Program-made: the position numbers and the translations under genes
Assembly (NCBI RefSeq): GCF_016881065.1
Contig: NZ_WXYN01000051.1
Location: 1-64,000, forward strand
From: Planococcus soli
GTDB taxonomy: Bacteria; Bacillota; Bacilli; Bacillales_A; Planococcaceae
Direction: 5' to 3'
Length of the DNA: 64,000 nt
Part shown: in pieces, positions 18,352-26,962 of the stretch
How the letters are laid out: each line of letters opens with the position of its first letter
Position numbering within the stretch: the stretch's first letter is position 1
Notes under the pieces: generated by a model
What the model was told of the DNA's origin: nothing
Seen by the model: only the letters and a program-made list of their open reading frames with translations
Databases searched by the model: none

Positions 18352-19770
18352 TTGGAACGTTTTTTACAGGGGATTGCTGATTTTTCAGCCTGGTTATGGG
18401 GAATACCGCTCATCACCATGCTGCTGATATCAGGTCTTTATATGACAGTTAAACTTGGATTTTTTCAATTCCGTTATTTTGGCTATATTGTGGGACAGAC
18501 GTTTGGCAGCGTCTTTAAAAAACCTAAAGGGGAAGGGACCGTTACTCCGTTCCAGGCGCTGACGTCGGCTCTTTCTTCGACCATCGGAGCAGCCAATATT
18601 GTCGGGGTGCCGGCGGCGATCATGTTCGGTGGACCAGGAGCGGTTTTTTGGATGTGGGTCATTGCACTGATCGGCATGGCGCTCAAATTTGCTGAAAGCG
18701 TACTCGCAGTTGAATACCGCGAGAAAAACGGCAAAGGGGAGTTTGTCGGCGGACCGATGTATTACATGACGAAAGGCTTGAACATGAAGTGGCTGGGCAT
18801 ATGGTTTTCGTTTGCCTTGATGATCGAGTTGATCCCGAGCATCATGGTTCAGGGGAATTCCATCGCCACTACGGTGGAAGCGACATTTGATATTCCAGCG
18901 TTGTGGTCGGGAATTGCCACCGCCGTTCTTGTATCAATCGTTGTATTCGGCGGCATCAAGCGCATCGGCAAGGTCACGGAAATTTTCGTTCCCTTTATGG
19001 CATTCATCTATGTCGGCGGTGCTTTGGTGATCTTGTTGATGAACATCAGCGCAGTTCCGGAATTCTTCATGCTGATTTTCAGCAACGCCTTTTCGCCGGC
19101 ACCAGTGATGGGCGGCTTTGCCGGGGCAGCCATCGTGGAAGTGATCCGGTGGGGATTTGCCCGCGGCCTTTATTCGAATGAAGCTGGACTCGGGACGGCA
19201 CCGATTGCCCATGCAGCCGCCATGACAGACCATCCCGTGCGTCAAGGGTTCTGGGCAGTCATTGGAGTGGTTGTCGATACACTGATTGTCTGCACGGCAA
19301 CGGCTTTTGTTGTTTTGTCTTCGGGTGTTTGGACAGAGGAAGGGGCAATGGACAATTCCTCTGCTTTGACGAGTCTGGCATTTGAATCTTATTTCGGCCA
19401 ATTCGGTGCGGTTCTTGTGACTATCTCATTGATTTTCTTTGTACTATCAACGATACTTGTCGTTGTTTTCTACGGTGCCAAGCAGGCTGAGTTCCTGTTC
19501 GGCATGAAAGCGTCTTATGGCATGCAGGTGGTGTATATCCTTGCCGTCGTTTTCGGCGCGGTCGGTGCAGCAGAAGTGATCTGGGGATTCCTCGACATCA
19601 TGCTGGCAGCCATCCTCATTCCGAACGTCATCGCCATCTTGCTGTTGAGCAAGAAAGTGAAGGCGTTGACCACCGAGTTTTTCACATCGGATCAGTACTA
19701 CATAAAAGACCAAAAAGAAAAGAAAAGAAACAAAGAGAAAAAAGCAGCGAGAGCGGGTTATGATTCTTAA
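18352..19770 (+). CDS. Alanine/glycine:cation symporter (AGCS family)
   Basis: 472 residues with a TTG start and AGGAGG upstream. The family signature FQALTSALSSTIGAANIVGV, GGPGAVFWMW and NEAGLGTAPIAHAA are all present, with about 10-11 membrane helices and a lysine-rich cytoplasmic tail (KEKKRNKEKKAARAG). Family members import alanine or glycine with sodium or protons. The gene is monocistronic. Substrate cannot be settled from sequence. Confidence 0.94.
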   Translation: MERFLQGIADFSAWLWGIPLITMLLISGLYMTVKLGFFQFRYFGYIVGQTFGSVFKKPKGEGTVTPFQALTSALSSTIGAANIVGVPAAIMFGGPGAVFWMWVIALIGMALKFAESVLAVEYREKNGKGEFVGGPMYYMTKGLNMKWLGIWFSFALMIELIPSIMVQGNSIATTVEATFDIPALWSGIATAVLVSIVVFGGIKRIGKVTEIFVPFMAFIYVGGALVILLMNISAVPEFFMLIFSNAFSPAPVMGGFAGAAIVEVIRWGFARGLYSNEAGLGTAPIAHAAAMTDHPVRQGFWAVIGVVVDTLIVCTATAFVVLSSGVWTEEGAMDNSSALTSLAFESYFGQFGAVLVTISLIFFVLSTILVVVFYGAKQAEFLFGMKASYGMQVVYILAVVFGAVGAAEVIWGFLDIMLAAILIPNVIAILLLSKKVKALTTEFFTSDQYYIKDQKEKKRNKEKKAARAGYDS

Positions 19771-19789
19771 CATAAGCTCCGCCGGCAAA

Positions 19790-19826
19790 AGCCTTGAACT
19801 CCCAGATTGGGGCTTCAAGGTTTTTG
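19790..19826 (+). terminator. Terminator of the AGCS gene
   Basis: CCTTGAA (19792-19798) pairs with TTCAAGG (19814-19820), with an inner CTCCC/GGGG pairing, followed by TTTTT. The remaining stretch to 20084 holds no visible gene. Confidence 0.8.
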
Positions 19827-20084
19827 TGCGGTTTGGAGAGTTTCGGAATTCTCATTCGGCAACTCTGCCGGAAGTTCATATCTTAGGTGCTTCTAGTATT
19901 TAGTGGGAAAAAATAATGATAAAGGAAAGCATGATACAATGTTCATAATTGCTTTACCTATTGGTTAAGATTTGATAGTTGCAGTAGGGTCATTCAATAT
20001 TTATTAGTTAGATATATGGATTTCGTTTATTTGAAAACCGTTAAGACTATTAAACAAAATCTTACATTGTGAGGCGATCTGGTC

Positions 20085-20396
20085 GTGGTAAAAACCAAGG
20101 GGAAAGAAGAAATCTTCAATATTCCCGCCAACTTATTTAAAGGTTGGGAAGGTGTAGGGGGAAGGCTGATTATCACGGAAGAGAAGGTGGTATTTACCCC
20201 TCATAAAGTAAACTTTCAAACTGAACAAGTTGAAGTTGAATTGTCATCTATCATTGAAGTGGGGAGAAGAAATACGTTAAAGCTTGTCCCAAATGGGTTT
20301 TATATCAAAGACCTTAAAGGGATAGAGTATAAATTTGTTGTGCATGGCAGAAATGAGATTATTGGATACTTAAGCAACATAATAGGGAAGTCTTAA
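20085..20396 (+). CDS. Small GRAM-domain protein
   Basis: 103 residues with a GTG start; GAGGCG lies about 9 nt upstream. Nearly the whole protein is a GRAM/PH-like domain: GWEGVGGRLIITEEKVVFTPH followed by a hydrophobic strand pattern and VELSSIIEVGRRN. GRAM domains bind lipids or proteins at membranes in eukaryotes. In bacteria these short single-domain proteins have no proven job. It stands alone between two terminators. Confidence 0.82.
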   Translation: MVKTKGKEEIFNIPANLFKGWEGVGGRLIITEEKVVFTPHKVNFQTEQVEVELSSIIEVGRRNTLKLVPNGFYIKDLKGIEYKFVVHGRNEIIGYLSNIIGKS

Positions 20397-20460
20397 GCTC
20401 CCACGTTTAATCATTCGCGCCGAGGTGAGCGGAAAGATTCATTTTTATGAACGAAATTTG

Positions 20461-20523
20461 TAAAAAAAAAAAAACGCCGTCTTCAATGAAATCTGAACTG
20501 ATTCCATTGAAGACGGCGTTTTA
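20461..20523. terminator. Bidirectional terminator
   Basis: A long stem (14 bp CGCCGTCTTCAATG with its complement, plus an inner pairing) is flanked by a run of A on the left and T on the right. It can stop transcription from the GRAM gene and from the right. Confidence 0.88.
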
Positions 20524-20612
20524 TATTTAATGAGGTGGATAGTAAGTATTCAATAGTAAAAATCAATCCTTGCCATGGCTTCTTCCTCCTTGAATTTTTA
20601 AATGAGGAATCA

Positions 20613-20696
20613 CGGGTTAGAAAAGGAAACACCCGGGTTAGGAAAGCGAACACCTGGGTTGGAAAAACGAACACCCGGGTTAGAGACTTAAAATTG
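20613..20696. repeat. 21-bp tandem array, family E (4 units)
   Basis: Units begin at 20613, 20634, 20655 and 20676, exactly 21 bp apart. The core is CGGGTTAGAAAA followed by a variable part ending in AACACC. Units touch with no spacer. The last unit runs directly into the palindrome at 20692-20722. The array lies between the convergent GRAM and HxlR genes. Confidence 0.9.
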
Positions 20697-20722
20697 AGCG
20701 GGTGCCAGGCACCCGCTCAATT
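20692..20722. repeat. Perfect 15-bp-arm palindrome with GGTGCC core
   Basis: AATTGAGCGGGTGCC, one central A, then GGCACCCGCTCAATT: a perfect inverted repeat. It starts 5 nt before the stop-side end of the repeat array and ends 6 nt before the HxlR stop codon. It may serve as the HxlR terminator, though no strong T-tract follows. Confidence 0.9.
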
Positions 20723-20727
20723 CACTG

Positions 20728-21078
20728 CTACGAACTCTTCACCTGATCCGCCTTCACAACTTTTCGCACCGTATGCTTCGCTCCCCAGTCATGCATGGCA
20801 TCCAATACTGGCTCGAGGCTCCGGCCGTACTCGGTCATGGAATACTCGACTTTCGGCGGGACTTGGGCATAGACGACGCGCTGGATGATGTCTTCGTCTT
20901 CAAGTTCGCGCAATTGTTTCGTCAGCATTTTTTGGGTGATGCCGGGCATTTTGCGTTTCAGTTCGCTAAAGCGTTTCGTGCCTTCCTGCAGCAGGTACAG
21001 CAGAATGACGGGCTTCCATTTGCCGACGAGGATGCCGAGAGCATCTTCGACTTGGCAGTTTTCGGGTGTCTTTTCCAT
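20728..21078 (-). CDS. HxlR-family transcriptional regulator
   Basis: 116 residues, essentially one winged helix-turn-helix domain (GKWKPVILLYLLQEGTKRFSELKRKMPGITQKMLTKQLRELE). Cys8 near the N-terminus corresponds in position to the redox cysteine of sensors such as YodB or HypR. That it senses thiol-reactive compounds is inference. It is divergent from the flavin oxidoreductase/FMN reductase pair at 21199, and the 120-bp shared region carries palindromes suitable for its binding. It most likely represses that operon and itself. Confidence 0.92.
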   Translation of the reverse strand: MEKTPENCQVEDALGILVGKWKPVILLYLLQEGTKRFSELKRKMPGITQKMLTKQLRELEDEDIIQRVVYAQVPPKVEYSMTEYGRSLEPVLDAMHDWGAKHTVRKVVKADQVKSS

Positions 21079-21092
21079 AAGTGTTCCCCCTA

Positions 21093-21126
21093 AGTATCTT
21101 TTTGTATACTATACCACTTTAAAGTG
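21093..21126. promoter_or_regulatory. Divergent control region with candidate HxlR operators
   Basis: Two symmetric sequences lie between the divergent genes: AGTAT-N8-ATACT (21093-21110) and the perfect 12-bp palindrome CACTTTAAAGTG (21115-21126). TATACT at 21155-21160 is a likely -10 box for the rightward operon. Confidence 0.55.
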
Positions 21127-21198
21127 CGTACTTATAAAGAATGAGGTTGATGGGTATACTAGGGGGTAGAGGCATTTATTTGAAAGGTGGATTTACCT

Positions 21199-22257
21199 AT
21201 GGAGAAATATCGCATCAATCCGGACAACGGAATGGAATTTGGCATTTACACGCTGGGGGATCATCTTCCGAACCCTGCGACAGGGGAACGAATCTCGGTA
21301 CAGGAACGGCTTCATGACATTATCGACTATGCAGTGCTTGCCGAACAAGCGGGTATTGACTTTTTTAGTGTAGGCGAAAGCCACCAGGAGTATTTCGCGA
21401 CACAAGCGCACGCCGTGGTGCTTTCGGCAATCGCTCAAGCGACTTCAAAAATAAAGATTGCCAGCTCTTCGACGATCATCAGCACGTCCGATCCGGTTCG
21501 GGTATACGAGAACTTTGCGACGCTTGACTTGATTTCAAATGGGCGGGCAGAGATTGTCGCAGGACGCGCTTCCCGTGTCGGACTGTTTGATTTGCTTGGC
21601 TACGATCTCCATAACTACGAAGACTTGTTTGAGGAGAAGTTTGATTTACTTCGTTTGATCAATGAAAACGAAATCGTTAACTGGAGCGGCGAGTTTCGCA
21701 AGCCGCTGCGTGATGCACAAGTGCTTCCGCGTCCAGTTAATGGCTCGCTGCCGATTTGGCGGGCAGTGGGAGGGACACCGGCCAGTGCGATGAAAGCCGG
21801 GTTTGCTGGTGTGCCAATGTTCATGGCGCATTTAGGCGGAGCCGCATCGCAATTTAAACGCACCGTAGACAGCTACCGCGAAGCCGCAAGAGCAGGCGGG
21901 CACGACCCTGCCCAACTGCCGATCGCGACAGCCGGCTTTTTCTACGCGGCTGAAACGTCCCAAGAGGCACTCAAAGAGCTGTACCCGCACATTAACGAAG
22001 GCATGAAAAAGACCAATGGCGGAGGTTTTCCAAAACAGCTTTTTGCACAAGGCGTGGATCCGCATAACATCATGAACATCGGCAGCCCGCAGCAGATTAT
22101 CGAGAAAATCCTGTATCAGCACGAAGTGTTTGGGCACCAGCGCTATATTGCCCAAATCGACTTTGGCGGCATGCCGATGGACAACATCAAAAAGAATCTG
22201 GAATTGATCGGCACCGAAATCCTGCCGGCAATCAAGAAATACACAGCGAAAAAGTAA
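21199..22257 (+). CDS. LLM-class flavin-dependent oxidoreductase
   Basis: 352 residues from ATG 21199 (GAAAGGTGG 8 nt upstream; the frame opens at 21187). A luciferase-like TIM barrel is shown by AEQAGIDFFSVGESH, IKIASSSTIISTSDPVRVYE and LDLISNGRAEIVAGRAS. These enzymes oxidise small substrates using reduced FMN from a partner reductase. The FMN reductase gene follows directly, and an HxlR regulator lies divergently. Substrate unknown; defence against quinones or other electrophiles is a reasonable guess from the regulator. Confidence 0.9.
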   Translation: MEKYRINPDNGMEFGIYTLGDHLPNPATGERISVQERLHDIIDYAVLAEQAGIDFFSVGESHQEYFATQAHAVVLSAIAQATSKIKIASSSTIISTSDPVRVYENFATLDLISNGRAEIVAGRASRVGLFDLLGYDLHNYEDLFEEKFDLLRLINENEIVNWSGEFRKPLRDAQVLPRPVNGSLPIWRAVGGTPASAMKAGFAGVPMFMAHLGGAASQFKRTVDSYREAARAGGHDPAQLPIATAGFFYAAETSQEALKELYPHINEGMKKTNGGGFPKQLFAQGVDPHNIMNIGSPQQIIEKILYQHEVFGHQRYIAQIDFGGMPMDNIKKNLELIGTEILPAIKKYTAKK

Positions 22258-22269
22258 GGAGGGAATAGA

Positions 22270-22836
22270 ATGAAAGTTGTTGGATTATCCGGTTCGCAGA
22301 TCGGTTCAAAAACAAGAGTGGCTGTTACGGCAACGCTCAAAGCAATTTCAGAAAAGTATCCGGATGTGGAAACGACCTTGATTGATCTCGCAGACTACAA
22401 GATGGAATTCAGTGACGGCCGCAACTACTTGGATTACGAGGGCGATACGGGCTTCGTGACAAAAACTATCATGGAAGCGGATGCCATTGTCATCGGTACG
22501 CCGATTTTCCAGGCGTCAATCCCGGCTGCACTGAAGAACATCTTTGACCTGCTGCCAGTCAATGCCTTCCGCGACAAAGTCGTCAGCATGCTGGTGACGG
22601 CAGGATCCGCCAAGCATTACATGGTGGCCGATACGCAGCTGAAGCCGATTCTTGCTTACATGAAAGCACAGATGGTTCAAACTTTCGTGTTCATTTTAGA
22701 AGAAGATTTCTACCAAAAAGAAATCATCAACCACGATGTGATTTTCCGCCTGGAACGTCTGGCTGAAGACACGGTGGTGTTGACGGAAACTTTCACGAAG
22801 ATCCGCGAGGAGAAGGAAGCGGCGTATGATTTTTAA
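22270..22836 (+). CDS. NAD(P)H-dependent FMN reductase (SsuE-like)
   Basis: 188 residues, flavodoxin-like. GLSGSQIGSKTR is the FMN phosphate-binding loop, and IVIGTPIFQASIPAALKNIFDLL the second flavin contact. AAGGAGGG lies just before the ATG, 12 nt after the oxidoreductase stop codon. It presumably supplies reduced flavin to that oxidoreductase. A strong terminator ends the two-gene operon. Confidence 0.9.
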   Translation: MKVVGLSGSQIGSKTRVAVTATLKAISEKYPDVETTLIDLADYKMEFSDGRNYLDYEGDTGFVTKTIMEADAIVIGTPIFQASIPAALKNIFDLLPVNAFRDKVVSMLVTAGSAKHYMVADTQLKPILAYMKAQMVQTFVFILEEDFYQKEIINHDVIFRLERLAEDTVVLTETFTKIREEKEAAYDF

Positions 22837-22839
22837 TTG

Positions 22840-22881
22840 AAAAGGAGAAGGCGCTGTGAGTTGGCGTCTTCTCCTTTTTTG
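22840..22881. terminator. Terminator between convergent operons
   Basis: AAAAGGAGAAGGCGC pairs with GGCGTCTTCTCCTTTT (G-T pair allowed), with A-rich and T-rich flanks, so it can act in both directions. Confidence 0.85.
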
Positions 22882-22890
22882 TGTTGATTG

Positions 22891-23742
22891 TCAATTCGCT
22901 TGCGTACTCAAAGTCTCTTTTCCGTATTTCTTCACCAAATAGTTCGCCAACAGCCATGCACCGACCGCTACCGCAATCGGAGTCAGCATCGGCACCGGCG
23001 AGGCAGCGAGCAAATAAGCGGATACCGTGTTGGCCCAAGCATGCAAAACGACGCACAGCCAGACTTTCTGGGTGCTGTTGTAAAGCCAGCCGATGACATA
23101 GGCCTGCGGAATGGTCAGCATCGTAAATCCGGCGAGCGTGAGCAGGATTACTAACGTTCCTTGCGGATAGTTCATGTACACGATCACCGGGTAATGCCAA
23201 ATGCTCCACAAGACTCCGACGCGGAAGCAGGCTTTTTCAGCGGTCATTCGGGTTTGCAGCAGTGGCTGCAAATATCCCCGCCAGCCAAATTCTTCGACTC
23301 CGCTCGTCAAACACTGGAACAGGAAGAAGACGGGGAAGAACCACAAAGGCAGTACCGGCCTGTTGAAATTCATGGTGAATCCCATGGCGATCCATGTCAC
23401 CAGCAGCGCGGCTGAGAACAGGATGATGGGGTATAAGAAGATGAACAGCAACCACCGGCCGATGTTTGGCTGTTGTGTATCCTGCACGTTCTGCTGCTTC
23501 AGAAGGCCAGCTGCCAAAAACATTCCGAACAGCGGACCATATGCTGCAGCAGTAAAAAGCAGGAACACCAAAAATTGCTGGAAGGTTTCCACGCCTCCTG
23601 TCAACACTTCGTAAAAGCCTTCATTGTACAGAATGTCCACGCCCGTCAGTTGGGAATATGCCATGGTCCCGATCCAGAAACTCCAGGAAAACAAAATCGC
23701 GCCACTGTAATAAACCATCGTTTTTTTGGCCACGCTGTCCAT
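22891..23742 (-). CDS. CPBP-family intramembrane metalloprotease
   Basis: 283 residues with about 7-8 membrane helices. The three CPBP/Abi motifs are present: Glu150-Glu151 and Arg155 in GVEEFGWRGY, His183 in WSIWHYP, and His234/Asn238 in VLHAWANT. Family members include Rce1-like proteases and bacteriocin self-immunity proteins. It starts 33 nt after the PanE-like gene on the same strand, so the two are probably co-transcribed. No bacteriocin gene is near. Confidence 0.9.
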   Translation of the reverse strand: MDSVAKKTMVYYSGAILFSWSFWIGTMAYSQLTGVDILYNEGFYEVLTGGVETFQQFLVFLLFTAAAYGPLFGMFLAAGLLKQQNVQDTQQPNIGRWLLFIFLYPIILFSAALLVTWIAMGFTMNFNRPVLPLWFFPVFFLFQCLTSGVEEFGWRGYLQPLLQTRMTAEKACFRVGVLWSIWHYPVIVYMNYPQGTLVILLTLAGFTMLTIPQAYVIGWLYNSTQKVWLCVVLHAWANTVSAYLLAASPVPMLTPIAVAVGAWLLANYLVKKYGKETLSTQAN

Positions 23743-23775
23743 CTTGATCCCTTCATTTCATAAGTTGTTTTCCTT

Positions 23776-24870
23776 CTAGCAGCAATCCTCACAATCGCAG
23801 TTGCTTTGCTTTTTCACCAGTATGGCCATGCCGGCAACCGCTGCCACGCCGATCGCCGCACCATAAATAGCTCCCCACCGAAGCGGAATCTCTTTCGATC
23901 CGAAAGGCAAAGGTTGTTTGCGGCCGTAGGTATAGGACGTCAGCTGGTCGACAGTTGGCGTCGGTAAATTACCTTTTCGAATCAATGCATAAAATTCATC
24001 GGTCAAATACTCCACTTCGTCTTCCGCATTTCTCAAATGGCCCAGCACGTTTTCAAAAGTCGGGCTTTTGGCCATTTTGCCGAGAATGGAGACAAAAATC
24101 GGTTCGGGTATGCGATCAATCATTCGGATAGCCGGCGGAGTTAAAACAACGCCTGCATCTTCGGTTGCCAGCAGCGCTTCATGAAGTGCGCGCTTTAACA
24201 GCACGTGCGCGTCCCGGGTTGCTGCGAAATGCTCCAGGTCTGTGTTGCAGGCGTACACTGCCGGAGCCAGTGTCGGGATGAGCAGCGCGACATGGGTCTT
24301 CAGCCAGTCGTCGATGTCTTTTCGGACCTCTACCCGATAGCCGCGCATCGACCCGAGAATTTTCATCACTTCCAAAGTTCTGCGTGTGATGTGGCCGTCC
24401 ACTTCGCCAATTGGCAGCACCATCGGTTTTTTCGCTTCCACCGGCATCATGTGCATGACGTGTCCTTTTTTAAAACCGCCGGGCTGCGGAAAGCCGGCCA
24501 TCACCCGTTCTTTGCCGACGGCGTCGATAAACGGCTGCTGACCTGCTGCATTGTTCATCATGAACAGGAAAGTCGGCACGTTTTTATTGGCGGCGAGTGC
24601 AGGCAGAATGTCAGATACCTGATTTTTGCGCATTGGCACAATGACCAAGTCGTAGAAGTCCTCAGGGTCCAGGCTGTCGACAACGGGAAGGTGGGTCACC
24701 GTTTGTTTGCCGGTTTCCGTATTTTCTGTGACCACGCCGTATTTTTTGAGTTCCTGCTGCCGCTCGCCGTGGTCGAGCAGGAAAACCGAGTGGCCGGCTT
24801 CTGCAAGGCGTTCGGCGAACAAACTGCCGAATGGCCCCACGCCATAGATTAAGATTTTCTTTTTCATCAT
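23776..24870 (-). CDS. Ketopantoate-reductase-like (PanE/ApbA) protein with membrane tail
   Basis: 364 residues. A Rossmann domain opens with GVGPFGS (about 10-16), the N-terminal NAD(P)-binding fold continues to about 170 and a helical C-terminal PanE domain runs to about 320. Unlike cytosolic PanE it ends in a predicted membrane helix (about 332-352, YGAAIGVAAVAGMAILV) and a cysteine cluster CDCEDCC. The tail suggests membrane attachment and metal binding or redox chemistry; this is inference. It is longer than PanE (about 300 residues) and is unlikely to be the pantothenate enzyme. GAGGAGCGAG precedes two adjacent ATG codons. Confidence 0.78.
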   Translation of the reverse strand: MMKKKILIYGVGPFGSLFAERLAEAGHSVFLLDHGERQQELKKYGVVTENTETGKQTVTHLPVVDSLDPEDFYDLVIVPMRKNQVSDILPALAANKNVPTFLFMMNNAAGQQPFIDAVGKERVMAGFPQPGGFKKGHVMHMMPVEAKKPMVLPIGEVDGHITRRTLEVMKILGSMRGYRVEVRKDIDDWLKTHVALLIPTLAPAVYACNTDLEHFAATRDAHVLLKRALHEALLATEDAGVVLTPPAIRMIDRIPEPIFVSILGKMAKSPTFENVLGHLRNAEDEVEYLTDEFYALIRKGNLPTPTVDQLTSYTYGRKQPLPFGSKEIPLRWGAIYGAAIGVAAVAGMAILVKKQSNCDCEDCC

Positions 24871-24889
24871 TCTCGCTCCTCTTTTCTCG

Positions 24890-24905
24890 TAGAATGGACG
24901 TTCTA
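24890..24905. promoter_or_regulatory. Candidate operator before the PanE-like gene
   Basis: TAGAA-TGGACG-TTCTA is a symmetric site 20 bp upstream of the minus-strand start, of the GAACGNNC-type often bound by TetR repressors. No TetR gene is in the window, so this is weak. Confidence 0.35.
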
Positions 24906-25183
24906 AAGATATGTAAGGATCGAATAATCTTATACGTAGTATTTATTTGATATATTATAGCATTTTTTAGTGGTTTAAAGAGTTGGTGAGTCTTGAATAA
25001 CGTAAAATAAATTTGAATATTTAGATAACTTAATTTAAAATAAAAGTAGTTCTTTTAATCTAATTATTTTGGATTTTATTCACTATAATCCAACTTATAT
25101 GAGTTAATTGAACTATTTATAAGGGATTTCATTCAAATAATGGCTCTCTTTCTTGAAAGTGGGGCAAAAGGGGAAATGGAGGG
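24906..25183. other. AT-rich stretch between divergent genes
   Basis: No gene seen. It must contain promoters for the PanE-like gene (left) and the SLH-propeller gene (right). Confidence 0.35.
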
Positions 25184-25276
25184 ATGAAAAACATAAAGCT
25201 ATTATTTGTGCTGCTGGTTGTCATTGCCATTGGTCTTTTGATTTTCTGGCTGCTTGTTGGCGAAAGCGGCTTGTGA
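25184..25276 (+). CDS. Very short single-helix membrane peptide
   Basis: 30 residues: a lysine-containing start (MKNIK), one long hydrophobic helix (LLFVLLVVIAIGLLIFWLLV) and a short GESGL tail. AAAGGGG lies 10 nt upstream and GGAGGG touches the ATG. It ends about 55 nt before the start of the SLH-propeller gene and could be co-transcribed. Its size leaves chance open, but the composition and ribosome sites look real. Function unknown. Confidence 0.5.
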   Translation: MKNIKLLFVLLVVIAIGLLIFWLLVGESGL

Positions 25277-25330
25277 TGATCCATGGGTGAGTGTAGTGCG
25301 CAAGGCGAAGATAATAAGGGAGGGAAAGGG

Positions 25331-26884
25331 ATGCTGAAAAGAGTTAGTGCCTTATGCACCGCAGCAGCGTTTTTCGCAATGCTGCTTCCGGCACCGCAGC
25401 CGGTTTCCGCTGCGACGTTCGGGGACGTGAAGAATTTTGAGGAAGAGATTCAGTATTTGACGGATTTGAAAATCATCAACGGCTATCCGGGCGGGACGTA
25501 CAGGCCAGATCAGCCGATTTTGCGTGTGCAGGCGGTCATGATGATTATGCGCGAAAAGGGGCTGAAGACTGAGAATATTCCGGATCCCGGCTTTAGCGAC
25601 ATCAAAAAAGGCGACCCTGGCTATGAAGATGTAGCCGCTGCGACGTATTACGGGTTGATCGAAGGGAAAGGGAACAACCGGTTTGATCCGAAGGGCGAGA
25701 TGACGCGCGGTGAAATGTCAAAAGTGCTGGCGCTGGCCTATGAACTTGGCGGCATGTATCCGACCGGGTTTAGCGATGTCACGGAGCGGCAATGGTCGTA
25801 TCCGTTTGTCTCTTCACTGGCAGCCCATAACGTCACCAATGGCTACCCGGATGGCACATTCCGTTCGCAAGTGATTATCAACCGGGAACAGTTTGCCGCG
25901 TTTATGGCGCGGATCCTCAAACCTGCCTTTAAGCCCGTTTATCCGGACATGCCCGATTCACTTCTGGAAGACGTCATTGATGTGGAAGTAATGGATGTCG
26001 TCAAACATCCGGAACAGCCGGTTTTCTACATACTGGATGGATTGACCAACAGCCTGATGTCCTTTAATTACGAGACTTCTGAAATGAATAGCACGGGTCT
26101 GCCTTACAGGGCGGAAAGCCTGACTTATGCCAAAGGCAAAGTCTATGTGACGCAGCACAAGATGAACCATGAATACTGGACGGGCGACCGGAAAGAAGAA
26201 GGTGCTTATGCCATTTTTGATGCCGATTCGTTGGAGATGGTCAAACTGTGGCATTTGGCAATGGATCCGTACGATATCGAAGCAAACAATGAAGGACAGG
26301 TGTTTATTTCCGGAGGGTCCAATCAGCATACCGACTTATTGAGCCTCGATTCGAAAACAGGAGCGATCTTGTCGAAGCAAATGCTCTACATGCAAGCGAA
26401 GATTTCTTTGACACCGAACCAGAAAAACTTGCTGGTCATTTCAACGGGACTTTCTCCGCGTAACATCTCGGCGTTTCCAATTGTGGACGGCTTGCTGCAG
26501 CTGGAAATCCGATCACCTTATCACGGGGATTACGACTTGACGCCCGACATCGGATTGACGCCGGACGGCAAATATATTTTGAACGGATTCGGAAACATGT
26601 TCAGCGCCAATACGATGAAGTACCTCGGAACGCTGGACCGGCCATTTTCTGCATTTGCGGTGGATGTGGCTTCGGGTGAACTGCATACAGCACTCGAAAC
26701 CAACGTGATCCAGAGCTACCATTATCCGGATCTCATCAGCAAGGACCAGCTCGTCACCTACGGCAATATCCACAAGCTGTTTTACGATGAGCATGCAGAC
26801 AAGTTAATCGCCTTGACGACGGTCCGATTCGGACAGACAACGTATCCGTATTTGGGGATTGAAACGATTGATATGGTGGATTGA
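25331..26884 (+). CDS. SLH protein with C-terminal beta-propeller-like domain
   Basis: 517 residues from ATG 25331, preceded by GGGAGGGAAAGGG. An earlier in-frame ATG (25283) would put 16 polar residues before the signal peptide. Signal peptide (about 1-28), three SLH repeats (about 30-200; NGYPGGTYRPDQ, NRFDPKGEMTRGE, NGYPDGTFRSQ), then about 310 residues of repeating strands (VFYILDGLTNSLMSF, LYMQAKISLTPNQKNLLVIS, LTPDGKYILNG) like a YVTN/WD-type propeller. It should be wall-bound with the propeller exposed for binding a polymer or protein. It has its own terminator and stands before the large repeat array. Confidence 0.88.
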   Translation: MLKRVSALCTAAAFFAMLLPAPQPVSAATFGDVKNFEEEIQYLTDLKIINGYPGGTYRPDQPILRVQAVMMIMREKGLKTENIPDPGFSDIKKGDPGYEDVAAATYYGLIEGKGNNRFDPKGEMTRGEMSKVLALAYELGGMYPTGFSDVTERQWSYPFVSSLAAHNVTNGYPDGTFRSQVIINREQFAAFMARILKPAFKPVYPDMPDSLLEDVIDVEVMDVVKHPEQPVFYILDGLTNSLMSFNYETSEMNSTGLPYRAESLTYAKGKVYVTQHKMNHEYWTGDRKEEGAYAIFDADSLEMVKLWHLAMDPYDIEANNEGQVFISGGSNQHTDLLSLDSKTGAILSKQMLYMQAKISLTPNQKNLLVISTGLSPRNISAFPIVDGLLQLEIRSPYHGDYDLTPDIGLTPDGKYILNGFGNMFSANTMKYLGTLDRPFSAFAVDVASGELHTALETNVIQSYHYPDLISKDQLVTYGNIHKLFYDEHADKLIALTTVRFGQTTYPYLGIETIDMVD

Positions 26885-26895
26885 ATAGGAGATCG

Positions 26896-26931
26896 GCAGA
26901 AGAGTGGGTTCTTCTGCTGGTTTTTTTTTTT
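26896..26931 (+). terminator. Terminator of the SLH-propeller gene
   Basis: CAGAAGA pairs with TCTTCTG, followed by a run of about 11 T. Confidence 0.88.
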
Positions 26932-26962
26932 GAGAAAATGGTGTCGTGAAAGACGGACTGCG

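Noticed and set aside
18192-18419. A 75-codon minus-strand open frame before the AGCS gene
   Set aside because: It overlaps the symporter start and its ribosome site. A transposase-remnant origin was considered, but I could not support it.
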